From the NCBI GenBank assembly GCA_937906455.1, contig CALCYT010000040.1, forward strand, positions 76,707 to 140,706: a stretch of 64,000 nt of DNA. Direction: 5' to 3'. This DNA comes from an uncultured Bacteroidales bacterium. GTDB taxonomy: Bacteria; Bacteroidota; Bacteroidia; Bacteroidales; F082. A program made the position numbers and the translations under genes. Below the pieces are notes generated by a model, which ran no database searches, was not told the DNA's origin, and was given only the letters and a program-made list of their open reading frames with translations. Shown piece after piece: positions 16,474 through 25,108 of the stretch (the stretch's first letter is position 1; the number at the start of each line of letters is the position of its first letter).

Positions 16474-18546
16474 ATGAAAAGATTATTTTTACCTATCGCA
16501 TTGATACTGTTGATATTACAGTCATGCGGCAATGACTCAAAGCCCAAGGCACCGGTACGCGATAAAATAAAATTGAAATCAGACGTTCTCACTCCCGAAG
16601 TGTTATGGAGCATGGGACGCATAGGGGAATACTCGGTATCTCCTGACGCTCAGAACGTTGTGTACAATGTCTCAGACTATTACATTGACGACAACAAAAG
16701 TTTCACTCGCATCTACATCATGGATTCTGACGGCAAGAACGTAAAATGTCTCACCGGCGGCAGTTTCAGCGAATACAGTCCTGTTTTCACGCCATCAGGC
16801 AACATCGCGTTCATGACGGCTGTGTCGGGCGACATGCAGTTATGGGAGATGGACATCAACGGCAAGAACCGCAAGCAAATCACTGATGTTCAAGATGGTA
16901 TCACAGGATTCAAGTACAGTCCGGATGGCAGTCAGCTTGTATATTCCGCCGAGGTCAAGATGAAAGAGACCGTTGCCGACATCTATCCCGACCTTCCGCT
17001 GTCGTCGGGAAGAATCAACAACGACCTGATGTACCGTCATTGGGACCAGTGGGTTGACACATACAGCCATTTGTTTATATCAAAAACAGGTAATGAATTG
17101 ATTACCAATGGTAAAGACATTCTTTTGGGCGAACCGTGGGAGTCACCGGTCAGACCATGGGGCGGCATGGAGCAAGTCGCCTTCACGGAAGACAACAGTG
17201 CCATATTGTACTGCTGCCGCAAGAAAGAGGGGAAAGACTATGCGACATCAACAAACACTGACATTTACAGATACGACCTCGCGAGTGCACAGACAGCCAA
17301 CCTCACAAAGGGCATGATGGGTTACGACCTCAACATGTCGGTGGCACCTACAGGCAACATGATGGCATGGGAGAGCATGGAACGTGAAGGCTATGAGGCT
17401 GATAAACAACGACTTTATGTGATGAATCTCTCCAACGGCGAGAAAACCGACTACAGCATCGGCTTCGACCAAAACTCCACCAACTTGATTTGGTCAGCTG
17501 ACGCCACGAAGATTTATTTCATCAGCGACACCAAGGCCACTGACCAGATTTACGAGCTCAACCTCACCACCGGCGACATACGTCAGATAACAAGCGGCAA
17601 ACACAATTTCGTATCATTGGCTGTCGCGGGCGACAAACTCATCGGCGGGCAGCAGTCGATGAGCCGTCCCACAGAGCTTTTCAGCATCGACCCGGCGACG
17701 GGAGCCTTTAAACAGATAACTCATGTCAACGACAACATTTTCAAGCAGTTGACCACTGCGTCTGTCGAAGAGAGGTGGATTAAGACCACCGACGACAAGA
17801 TGATGCTCACATGGGTCATTTATCCGCCACATTTCGACAAGAAGAAGCAATACCCCACCCTTCTCTATTGTGAAGGCGGTCCGCAGAGCACTGTGAGCCA
17901 GTTCTGGTCATATCGTTGGAACTTCCAGCAGATGGCGGCCAACGGCTACATTATAGTGGCTCCCAACAGACGCGGTCTGCCCGGTTTCGGTCAGGAATGG
18001 AACGAGGAAATCAGTGGCGACTACGGTGGACAATGCATGAAAGACTATTTGTCTGCCATTGACGCCATGGCACAGGAGCCGTTTGTCGATGAAAACCGCC
18101 TTGGTGCTGTCGGCGCAAGTTTCGGAGGATTCTCTGTGTATTGGCTCGCCGGTCATCATGATGGACGTTTCAAGGCTCTCATAGCCCACGACGGCATGTT
18201 TAACCTTGACGCTCAATACCTTGAGACTGAGGAGATGTGGTTTGTGAACTGGGATTTGGGAGGACCTTATTGGGACAAAGACAACCCTGTGGTGAAATGG
18301 TCATACGCAAACTCTCCGCATCTCTTTGTTGACAAATGGACCGCTCCGATTCTTGTGATACACGGCGGTTTGGATTACAGAATCTGCTTCACGCAAGGCA
18401 TGCAGGCCTATAACGCTGCTGTTTTGCGCGGCATTCCGGCTGAGTTCCTATACTTCCCCGATGAGAACCACTGGGTGTTGAAGCCCCAGAACGGAATATT
18501 GTGGCAGAGAAGATTTAAGAATTGGTTGGATACCTATCTGAAATAG
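16474..18546 (+). CDS. S9-family prolyl oligopeptidase-like peptidase, lipoprotein
   Basis: ATG at 16474 gives an SPII signal (MKRLFLPIALILLILQSC); an in-frame TTG lies upstream but adds no sensible sequence. The 690-residue protein has an N-terminal WD40/PD40-like propeller (about 45-420) with SPDA/SPDG motifs. The S9 alpha/beta-hydrolase domain follows, with triad Ser549 (GASFGGFSVYW), Asp634 (HGGLDYRIC) and His666 (DENHWVL). It most resembles dipeptidyl/acylaminoacyl peptidases of S9B/C and would release small peptides in the periplasm or at the surface. It diverges from the PNGase-like gene and its stop lies in a heptanucleotide repeat shared with ltaE. Confidence 0.92.
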   Translation: MKRLFLPIALILLILQSCGNDSKPKAPVRDKIKLKSDVLTPEVLWSMGRIGEYSVSPDAQNVVYNVSDYYIDDNKSFTRIYIMDSDGKNVKCLTGGSFSEYSPVFTPSGNIAFMTAVSGDMQLWEMDINGKNRKQITDVQDGITGFKYSPDGSQLVYSAEVKMKETVADIYPDLPLSSGRINNDLMYRHWDQWVDTYSHLFISKTGNELITNGKDILLGEPWESPVRPWGGMEQVAFTEDNSAILYCCRKKEGKDYATSTNTDIYRYDLASAQTANLTKGMMGYDLNMSVAPTGNMMAWESMEREGYEADKQRLYVMNLSNGEKTDYSIGFDQNSTNLIWSADATKIYFISDTKATDQIYELNLTTGDIRQITSGKHNFVSLAVAGDKLIGGQQSMSRPTELFSIDPATGAFKQITHVNDNIFKQLTTASVEERWIKTTDDKMMLTWVIYPPHFDKKKQYPTLLYCEGGPQSTVSQFWSYRWNFQQMAANGYIIVAPNRRGLPGFGQEWNEEISGDYGGQCMKDYLSAIDAMAQEPFVDENRLGAVGASFGGFSVYWLAGHHDGRFKALIAHDGMFNLDAQYLETEEMWFVNWDLGGPYWDKDNPVVKWSYANSPHLFVDKWTAPILVIHGGLDYRICFTQGMQAYNAAVLRGIPAEFLYFPDENHWVLKPQNGILWQRRFKNWLDTYLK

Positions 18547-18567
18547 CCATTAGCCATTAGCTATTAG
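18544..18567. repeat. TAGCCAT heptanucleotide array holding both convergent stop codons
   Basis: Units TAGCCAT, TAGCCAT, TAGCTAT and a partial TAG. The first TAG is the stop of the S9 peptidase gene (18544-18546). Plus-strand TTA at 18550-18552 is the TAA stop of ltaE, whose last residues (LIANG) are encoded by the array. Confidence 0.8.
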
Positions 18568-19581
18568 TGTTTTTAGTGAATTGACAAAATTATTGATGTC
18601 GTCTTCTGTAGTGTCGAACGAGCACATCCAGCGGACGACATCATTGTCAATGTCCCAGTCGTAGAAGAAATACTGTTTCTGAAGCTCGGTCCACACTTTG
18701 CGAGGAAGCTTCACGAAGACGCCGTTAACCTGCACGGGATACACCACCTCCACCTGCGGGACGTCCTTGACTTTATTGTATAAAAGCTGCGCCATACGGT
18801 TGGAATGCTCTGCGTTTTTGCGCCATAATCCGTCCTTGAGATATGCTTCGAATTGCACTGCGAGAAAACGCATCTTTGAGCACAGCTGAAGCCCTTGTTT
18901 GCGGCGATATTTGTAGTCTTTAGCGAGTTCAGGATTCAGAAACACCACCGATTCTCCAATCATCAAGCCGTTTTTGGTGCCGCCAAACGAAAGCACATCA
19001 ACGCCGGCATCAGCAGTCATCTCTTTAAAGGTGCGGTTCAGAGCCACTGCTGCATTAGCCAGCCGCGCGCCATCGACATGAAGATACATGCCGTATTCAT
19101 GCGCCAAGTCAGCTAATGCCTTGATTTCGTTGATAGTATAAAGCGTCCCAAGCTCTGTTGATTGCGTTATCGTTATCGCTTTAGGCTGCGAATGATGCTC
19201 AAAACCAAAGCCATGCAGACGTGTCTTCACCAATTCCGGTGTAAGTTTGCCGTCAGGGGTGGCGATAGTAAGCATACGACATCCTACTATGCGCTGGGGC
19301 GCGCCACATTCATCAACATTGACATGAGCCGTCTCTGCACAGATCACAGCCTCATGCGAGCGTACCATCGCGTCTATGGCCAAGGTATTGGCGCCGGTGC
19401 CGTTAAACACGAATGACACAACTGCTTGATTACCAAAGTGTTGCTTAAACAATTGTTCCACACGAGCGCAATACTCGTCATCACCATAAGCCAAAGCATG
19501 TTCCACATTGGCCTCGGTGATAGCTTTCAAAACCTCAGGACTGATGCCCGAATGGTTGTCACTTCCGAATCCTCTTTTCAT
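18550..19581 (-). CDS. ltaE: Low-specificity L-threonine aldolase
   Basis: A 343-residue fold-type I PLP enzyme. The start (MKRGFGSDNHSGISPEV), the DGARLANAA motif and the PLP-lysine segment SFGGTKNGLM are characteristic of low-specificity threonine aldolases, which split L-threonine/allo-threonine to glycine and acetaldehyde in the cytoplasm. Its start overlaps the end of the upstream symporter gene by 23 bases, so the two are cotranscribed and probably coupled. That raises the possibility that the symporter supplies an amino acid. Its final residues are written in a heptanucleotide repeat shared with the convergent peptidase gene. Confidence 0.92.
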   Translation of the reverse strand: MKRGFGSDNHSGISPEVLKAITEANVEHALAYGDDEYCARVEQLFKQHFGNQAVVSFVFNGTGANTLAIDAMVRSHEAVICAETAHVNVDECGAPQRIVGCRMLTIATPDGKLTPELVKTRLHGFGFEHHSQPKAITITQSTELGTLYTINEIKALADLAHEYGMYLHVDGARLANAAVALNRTFKEMTADAGVDVLSFGGTKNGLMIGESVVFLNPELAKDYKYRRKQGLQLCSKMRFLAVQFEAYLKDGLWRKNAEHSNRMAQLLYNKVKDVPQVEVVYPVQVNGVFVKLPRKVWTELQKQYFFYDWDIDNDVVRWMCSFDTTEDDINNFVNSLKTLIANG

Positions 19582-21046
19582 CTTTAAATCCTATTAAACA
19601 GCAAATAATTGAGCCGAGCAATCCCACATATATTGAATCGACAGGCAAAGATACTAATTCTGCGAATACGAGACATGCCGTTCCGAAAATAATTGAGGCG
19701 AAGACCCATTGGGACTTGAATCTGCCTGGGAAAAACAATGCCATAGTGAGCGGCACGAAGGTGGCGGTTGTCCTCAGACCCATCGACAAAAATCCCAAGT
19801 CGTTGATATAACGTCCTGAGAATGAGGAGGCTATGATGACGGCTATAATCTGAATCATCACTATGGTGAGGCGCGACACCGTGAGGTCTTTTTTAGGTTT
19901 GAGTACGTCTTTCACCAAAATAGTGGAAATTCCCAACGTCAAGCCGGAGCCGCCAATGATGATGGTTATCAGCAGTGTGCCAAGCACTAATCCGCCTATG
20001 AATTTCGGCAGATGGTTGGTGACGAACATCGGGAACGCCTGCGCTGAGCTTGTCATCACAGCGACACCTTGCGGGATATCTTTCCCCATGACTATCAGGG
20101 TGTTAAGCTCTTCAACAGTGATATAATGCGCTCTCATATACATGCCGACAAGCACGCAAGCGAAGCCTATCGGGATGGAAATCAAAGCTGAAATCATGGC
20201 ACCTTTGCGCGCCACGCTGTCGCTTCTCCCCGACCATATAGCCTGCGCATAGGTCTGAGTTGACAGCACGCCGAGAATCACCGAGAGGCACGAACCCACG
20301 TCTTTTGAGACCCCTCGGGCAAATATATTCTGGTATCTCGCATTGACGTCGCCCATAGTGTCGAATCCTTCAACAGATTGAATATCAGTATGTAACAAGA
20401 TATGATTAATGGAACTCATCAAGCCGGAATAGCCTTTTGAGAGAGCTAAGACCACCACGCCTGCCAACAATGCCGACAGGCATAGAAGTATGATTTTCAC
20501 CACTCCGCCTATGCCTGCACTCCATAGTCCGCCGAAGACCACATACAGCGTCATGATAACCGCGGCAATCACCGCAGCCACCCAGAATCTCAGGGGGAAG
20601 AGCGTCATCAACAATGCCGACGCCGACAAAACCTGCGCGATGATGCTGATGAACATTCCTACAGAACACAGCACAGAGCCTGTCATCTCGGCTTTGCGAC
20701 CGTATTCTTTTCTCACAATTTCAAGCAAAGTGGTGCTTCCGCTACGTCTCAGAGGTGCGACGTAGCCAATCGCAAGCACTACACATCCGAGAGCCATCCC
20801 CATGGTGAACCACCAGGCCGAAATACCGAAGCTGAACGCTAACTGCGCTGTGCCTACCGTCGATTGTCCGCCTACCAAGGTGCCGATGATGGCTCCGGCC
20901 ACAACCCATGTCCCGGCCTTGCCTCCTCCGGTGTTGAAGTCGCTGGCGTTATTGACTTTTCTAACCGAAAGAATACCAACCGTCTCGATTAAAACAACTG
21001 CTATAATCAGTCCGAGAATATGATAAAACGATATTGACATTTTCAT
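19559..21046 (-). CDS. Sodium:solute symporter (SSS family)
   Basis: A 495-residue protein with about 13 hydrophobic helices and the SSS-family layout. It has an N-terminal GGGKAGTWVVAGAIIGTLVGGQSTVGTAQLAF region with Gly-rich unwound helix, and a conserved GGSGLTLGISTILVKDVL stretch near residue 375. Members couple Na+ to uptake of sugars, amino acids, nucleosides or vitamins; the substrate cannot be told here. A second in-frame ATG two codons downstream (21040) is equally possible. The gene has its own -7 box at 21061-21068 and overlaps ltaE. Confidence 0.87.
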   Translation of the reverse strand: MKMSISFYHILGLIIAVVLIETVGILSVRKVNNASDFNTGGGKAGTWVVAGAIIGTLVGGQSTVGTAQLAFSFGISAWWFTMGMALGCVVLAIGYVAPLRRSGSTTLLEIVRKEYGRKAEMTGSVLCSVGMFISIIAQVLSASALLMTLFPLRFWVAAVIAAVIMTLYVVFGGLWSAGIGGVVKIILLCLSALLAGVVVLALSKGYSGLMSSINHILLHTDIQSVEGFDTMGDVNARYQNIFARGVSKDVGSCLSVILGVLSTQTYAQAIWSGRSDSVARKGAMISALISIPIGFACVLVGMYMRAHYITVEELNTLIVMGKDIPQGVAVMTSSAQAFPMFVTNHLPKFIGGLVLGTLLITIIIGGSGLTLGISTILVKDVLKPKKDLTVSRLTIVMIQIIAVIIASSFSGRYINDLGFLSMGLRTTATFVPLTMALFFPGRFKSQWVFASIIFGTACLVFAELVSLPVDSIYVGLLGSIICCLIGFKDEKRIRK

Positions 21047-21060
21047 TTGAAAAAACGATG

Positions 21061-21068
21061 CAAAATTA
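21061..21068 (-). promoter_or_regulatory. -7 box for symporter-ltaE operon
   Basis: Plus-strand CAAAATTA reads TAATTTTG on the minus strand, 14 bases from the start at 21046. The leader would be only about 8 bases. Confidence 0.6.
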
Positions 21069-21074
21069 ATAAAA

Positions 21075-21104
21075 AGACTTTAGACTTTAGACGTTAGACG
21101 TTAG
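21075..21104. repeat. AGACTTT/AGACGTT heptanucleotide array
   Basis: Two AGACTTT units, two AGACGTT units and a partial AG lie in the divergent region between the symporter and nitroreductase promoters. It is the only heptad array in the window at 5' ends rather than a 3' end. Confidence 0.8.
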
Positions 21105-21149
21105 TTTTTTGATAAAATTATTTAAAGATGTCAGACCTTTATTTTTTTG

Positions 21150-21157
21150 TATTTTTG
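21150..21157 (+). promoter_or_regulatory. -7 box for nitroreductase lipoprotein gene
   Basis: TATTTTTG matches TAnnTTTG, 20 bases before ATG 21178. It supports the longer start that includes the signal peptide. Confidence 0.6.
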
Positions 21158-21177
21158 CGGTGTAAAAATTTAAGAAA

Positions 21178-21789
21178 ATGAAAAAAGTATTATTAATCAT
21201 CGCGGCGATGCTGATGTTAGGCGGATGCTGCAAGGAAACAACAAACAAAACAGCCATGAATACTACAATGGAAGACCTTCTGACACGTCGAAGTGTACGT
21301 ACTTACACCGACGAGATGCCTCCTTTTGAGGTTATTGAAGAAATCTGCGAGGCCGGAACATACGCCCCGACGGGAATGAACAAACAATCCCCTATCATCC
21401 TTGCGGTGACAAACCGTGAGGTACGTGACCGCATGAGCAAGCTTAACGGTGCAGTGTTCGGTCTCGACAACGACCGTGACCCATTCTACGGCGCGCCTGT
21501 GGTTTTAGTTGTTCTCGCCGACACCACGGCATCTTACACCTGGAAGGAGGACGGCTCTCTCGTGATGAGCAACCTGCTCAATGCGGCACACGCCAAAGGA
21601 CTCGGCTCTTGCTGGATTCACCGCGCCAAAGAGGTGTTCGAGACCGAAGAAGGCAAAGCCATCCTTCGTGACCTCGGCATCGATGACACGAAATACGTGG
21701 GAATCGGCAACTGCATCCTCGGCTATGTGAGAGGCGACTACCCTCAAGCCAAGCCAAGAAAAGACAACTATGTTTATTGGATCAAGTAA
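21178..21789 (+). CDS. Nitroreductase-family protein with lipoprotein signal
   Basis: A 203-residue protein. Residues 1-17 form an SPII-like signal (MKKVLLIIAAMLMLGGC). From about residue 33 it is a nitroreductase-fold flavoprotein: RRSVRTYTDEMPPFEVIEEI with APTGMNKQ, and a C-terminal YVGIGNCILGY typical of the family. These enzymes use FMN and NAD(P)H to reduce nitro compounds, quinones or other substrates and are usually cytoplasmic, so the lipobox is notable. The promoter upstream of the first ATG argues that the signal is really made. It converges with the tricorn-like gene 12 bases downstream. Confidence 0.85.
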   Translation: MKKVLLIIAAMLMLGGCCKETTNKTAMNTTMEDLLTRRSVRTYTDEMPPFEVIEEICEAGTYAPTGMNKQSPIILAVTNREVRDRMSKLNGAVFGLDNDRDPFYGAPVVLVVLADTTASYTWKEDGSLVMSNLLNAAHAKGLGSCWIHRAKEVFETEEGKAILRDLGIDDTKYVGIGNCILGYVRGDYPQAKPRKDNYVYWIK

Positions 21790-21801
21790 CGAAAGAAATT
21801 A

Positions 21802-24800
21802 TTATTTCATATTCGTCTTATCCGGCCACTCCGGTACTGAAGGCTCTTGAGGCCAGCTCTTCATCTGTTCCAGAATCACCTCGATTGCCTTATCCAATTG
21901 GGCGTCAATGCCATTAAATTCATCGTATGGGTTGTTATCGACAACTATGTCGGGGTCAACGCCATGACCTTCGATGATCCAATTACCGTTTTGGTCGAAT
22001 GGAGCGAACTCCGGACGGTTCAGCGTGCCGCCGTCGATGAACGGCAAGCTGCCGCGGATGCCCACTACGCCGCCCCATGAACGTGTGCCTATGGTGGTTC
22101 CAATCTTATAATGCTTGAACTGCCATGGGAACAAGTCGCCGTCTGATGCTGAATATTTGTTGAACAACAGCACTTTAGGGCCATTCATCATCTGGTTGGG
22201 CTTGATTTCTGCCGCACTGCCGTTGCGTGTCACCGTCCACATCGACGCCTCACGTCGCAGACGCTCGATAATCATCGGTGAGACGTTGCCGCCACCGTTG
22301 CCACGGTCATCGATAATCAAAGCTTTCTTGGTGAGCTGAGGATAGAAATATTTTACGAACTCGTTCAAGCCTTCCGGACCCATATCAGGGATATGAATGT
22401 AACCCACCTGGCCATTTGTAGCTTCGTTCACCTTCTTGATGTTTTTTTGCACCATATTATAATAATATAACGCATTCTCGCTTGCTATGGGCTTCACCAC
22501 CACTTCACGCGCACCTTTTTCCGAAGCCTTGTCGTTCAACGAAAGCACCACAGCCTTACCTGCCTTGTCAATGAGAGCCTCATAGATGTTCGTCATGTCT
22601 TTTGTAGGCACGCCGTCAACAGCCACGATGAAATCGCCTGCCTTGGCGTTCACTCCTATCTCCTCCAATGGCGAGATGGCGTTTTCGTTCCAGCTCTCCC
22701 CTTTCAGTATCTCCTTGATTTGATAATAACCGCTACCATCACGTTCCATTTCGGCACCAAGCAGACCAGTCTTGAGACGACGCACGGGGTCGCGGTCGCC
22801 ACCACCTGTATAGGCATGTCCGATGTTAAGCTCGCCAATCATCTCACCTATAAGGTAGTTGACGTCATTTCTGTCGCCGCAATACGGAAGCAAGACAGAA
22901 TATTTATCATGGATAGCCGGCCAGTCGTTACCGTGCATGTTAGGTGCATAGAAGAAATCGCGCATCTGGCGCCACGCCTCGGTGTAAATCTGCGCCCATT
23001 CCTCATGCAGGTTAACCCATTTCTTCATGTTTGAGAGGTCAACGGCATCTTTATCCATGCCTTTGGTCTCACGTTTCGGAGCGTTGATAACCATATACTT
23101 GCCACGACTTCTTACCATCATTTTCTTGCCGTCGGGAGTAAGGGTATAACCATTGAAATCACCTATTTTGGCAGCTTCTTTATCGTCTAAATTATAGAAA
23201 TAAAGTCCGCGTTTGTCGCCCCAAGTTGAATAATAAAGCCCGTTCTCGACAGCCTGAAGGTTATAATAATATGCCACATTCATATCCGGAAGCGGCACTA
23301 CGCGGTTCATAATGCCCTCAAAATCAATCTTTATCGGCTTAACATCATCTTTCTTAGGTTCTTTTTTCTTGTCTTTGCCTTTCGACGGATGCTCATCTTT
23401 CACCTCGTCTTTGTCAATCGACACCTCGTCATTTTTTGCCATAAATGGCGACGGAGTGTCTTTCTGCAAGGTCACAAGATAGATACGGCTCATCTCATCG
23501 TATGAGAAATTCCACTCCACATTGCTGTAATTGGGTCTGAAATCTCGTTCTGAGGTGAAATACAGATATTTTCCGTTCTTGTCGAAAGTCGGGTTTGATG
23601 AGTTGAACCAGGTATCGGTTACCGGTTCAGTCTTCTGATTATCAACATTATAGATAAAGATACGGCTAAATTCAGACATATTTGAATTGACGAATGCTAT
23701 CCATTTGCTGTCGGGCGACCAGGTAAAGTTTCTTATCTCTCCCGCTTGGCTTCTCGCTATTTCGGTGACTTTCTTAGATGCCACGTCAATCATCATGAGG
23801 CGGTTCATTTTGTCGTACCAAACTATTTTCTTGCTGTCGGGCGACCATGCCGGCTGATATTTGTATGTCGCCGAAACTCTTTGAGGGTCAGTGAGTTGTA
23901 TCGCATCTTCCTTTCCATCCTGTTTTTGGATGTACAGCTCGTCGTCGCCGGTGCGGTCGGAGATGTAAGCTATATATTCACCGTCCGGCGACCATGCCAC
24001 GTTGCGGTCATGTACACCGTCGGATTTGGTAAGATTTCTTGTAATCCCTGACTCCACAGGCACCGTCCAGATGTCGCCGCGACCACTCAGAACGAGGCGT
24101 TTACCGTCGGGTGACACATCAGATGAGGTGATGTATTTCGATGCGTCAACATATTTTGTCCTTGCGTTGATGCCGTCACCGATGATTTGCACCGGAATCT
24201 TGTGTATTGAATTGTCTTTCAAATTTAAACGATACAATTCACCGCCGTTTTCATAAACGATGTCACTGTCGCCGAGCGAAGGATATTTCACATCATACAA
24301 GGTGTAGTCAGTGACTTTCGTAAGTTGTTTGTCATCAAGGTCATAGCAGAAGATATTCATAGTTCTGTCACGATCGGAGCAGAAATAAATCTTGTTGCCC
24401 GCCCACATCGGGAAGATGTCCTGAGCATCGTTGTTGGTGATGTTTGTAAGCTCTTTGGTGTTGAAGTCGAAAATCCAGACATCGTCAGCCATGCCGCCAC
24501 GATAATATTTCCAGGTACGGAACTCGCGCATCACACGGTTGAACGCAATCTTCTGACCGTCAGGCGAATAGCTTAGCCAGCCGCCTTCTGCAAACGGCAG
24601 TTGTTCGCCCAATCCCCCGTTGATGTCAGCCACGAAGAGCTGCCCCACGAAATCATCCCAAGTTATTCTGCGTGAACGATATACGATGTGTTCGTTGTCT
24701 TTCCACGTCATAACGATATTGTTAGGTCCCATGCGGTCGGACAAATCATCACGGTCGAGGGTGGCGGTGAATGTAACACGTTGAGGCTCACCACCATTGG

Positions 24801-25086
24801 CGGGTATCACGTAAACCTCGGTGTTGCCGTCATATTGTCCTGTAAACGCGATATGTCTCCCGTCGGGTGAGAATCTCGCGAAAATCTCAAACCCGTCAGG
24901 GTCGTTGGTCAATTGCCGCGCCACTCCGCCGTTGATGTCAACAGTGTAAAGGTCACCGGCATAGCTGAAGACCACTTGGTTTCCGTGAATAGCCGGGAAA
25001 CGCAGCATCTTCGCCTCATTCTGTGCTTGTGACGACAATGCGCCAAACACAAACAACATACTGATAATCAATGATTTAGTTTTCAT
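21802..25086 (-). CDS. Tricorn-like S41 protease with beta-propeller and PDZ domains
   Basis: ATG at 25086 is chosen because it yields an SPI signal (MKTKSLIISMLFVFGALSSQAQ). The 1094-residue protein has PD40/WD40-like propeller repeats (about 30-560, many SPDGK/SPDSK motifs) and a Lys/Asp/Glu-rich insertion near 585-610. A tricorn-core region, a PDZ domain (about 780-860) and an S41 peptidase domain (VGYIHIPDMG, LIIDDRGNGGG, catalytic Ser in YSASDGD) follow. Homologues degrade peptides; with a signal peptide this one should act in the periplasm or outside. It lies 22 bases after the addA-like gene on the same strand and may be in the tamB operon. Confidence 0.92.
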   Translation of the reverse strand: MKTKSLIISMLFVFGALSSQAQNEAKMLRFPAIHGNQVVFSYAGDLYTVDINGGVARQLTNDPDGFEIFARFSPDGRHIAFTGQYDGNTEVYVIPANGGEPQRVTFTATLDRDDLSDRMGPNNIVMTWKDNEHIVYRSRRITWDDFVGQLFVADINGGLGEQLPFAEGGWLSYSPDGQKIAFNRVMREFRTWKYYRGGMADDVWIFDFNTKELTNITNNDAQDIFPMWAGNKIYFCSDRDRTMNIFCYDLDDKQLTKVTDYTLYDVKYPSLGDSDIVYENGGELYRLNLKDNSIHKIPVQIIGDGINARTKYVDASKYITSSDVSPDGKRLVLSGRGDIWTVPVESGITRNLTKSDGVHDRNVAWSPDGEYIAYISDRTGDDELYIQKQDGKEDAIQLTDPQRVSATYKYQPAWSPDSKKIVWYDKMNRLMMIDVASKKVTEIARSQAGEIRNFTWSPDSKWIAFVNSNMSEFSRIFIYNVDNQKTEPVTDTWFNSSNPTFDKNGKYLYFTSERDFRPNYSNVEWNFSYDEMSRIYLVTLQKDTPSPFMAKNDEVSIDKDEVKDEHPSKGKDKKKEPKKDDVKPIKIDFEGIMNRVVPLPDMNVAYYYNLQAVENGLYYSTWGDKRGLYFYNLDDKEAAKIGDFNGYTLTPDGKKMMVRSRGKYMVINAPKRETKGMDKDAVDLSNMKKWVNLHEEWAQIYTEAWRQMRDFFYAPNMHGNDWPAIHDKYSVLLPYCGDRNDVNYLIGEMIGELNIGHAYTGGGDRDPVRRLKTGLLGAEMERDGSGYYQIKEILKGESWNENAISPLEEIGVNAKAGDFIVAVDGVPTKDMTNIYEALIDKAGKAVVLSLNDKASEKGAREVVVKPIASENALYYYNMVQKNIKKVNEATNGQVGYIHIPDMGPEGLNEFVKYFYPQLTKKALIIDDRGNGGGNVSPMIIERLRREASMWTVTRNGSAAEIKPNQMMNGPKVLLFNKYSASDGDLFPWQFKHYKIGTTIGTRSWGGVVGIRGSLPFIDGGTLNRPEFAPFDQNGNWIIEGHGVDPDIVVDNNPYDEFNGIDAQLDKAIEVILEQMKSWPQEPSVPEWPDKTNMK

Positions 25087-25108
25087 GATATTAAATTTTA
25101 AAATTTTA

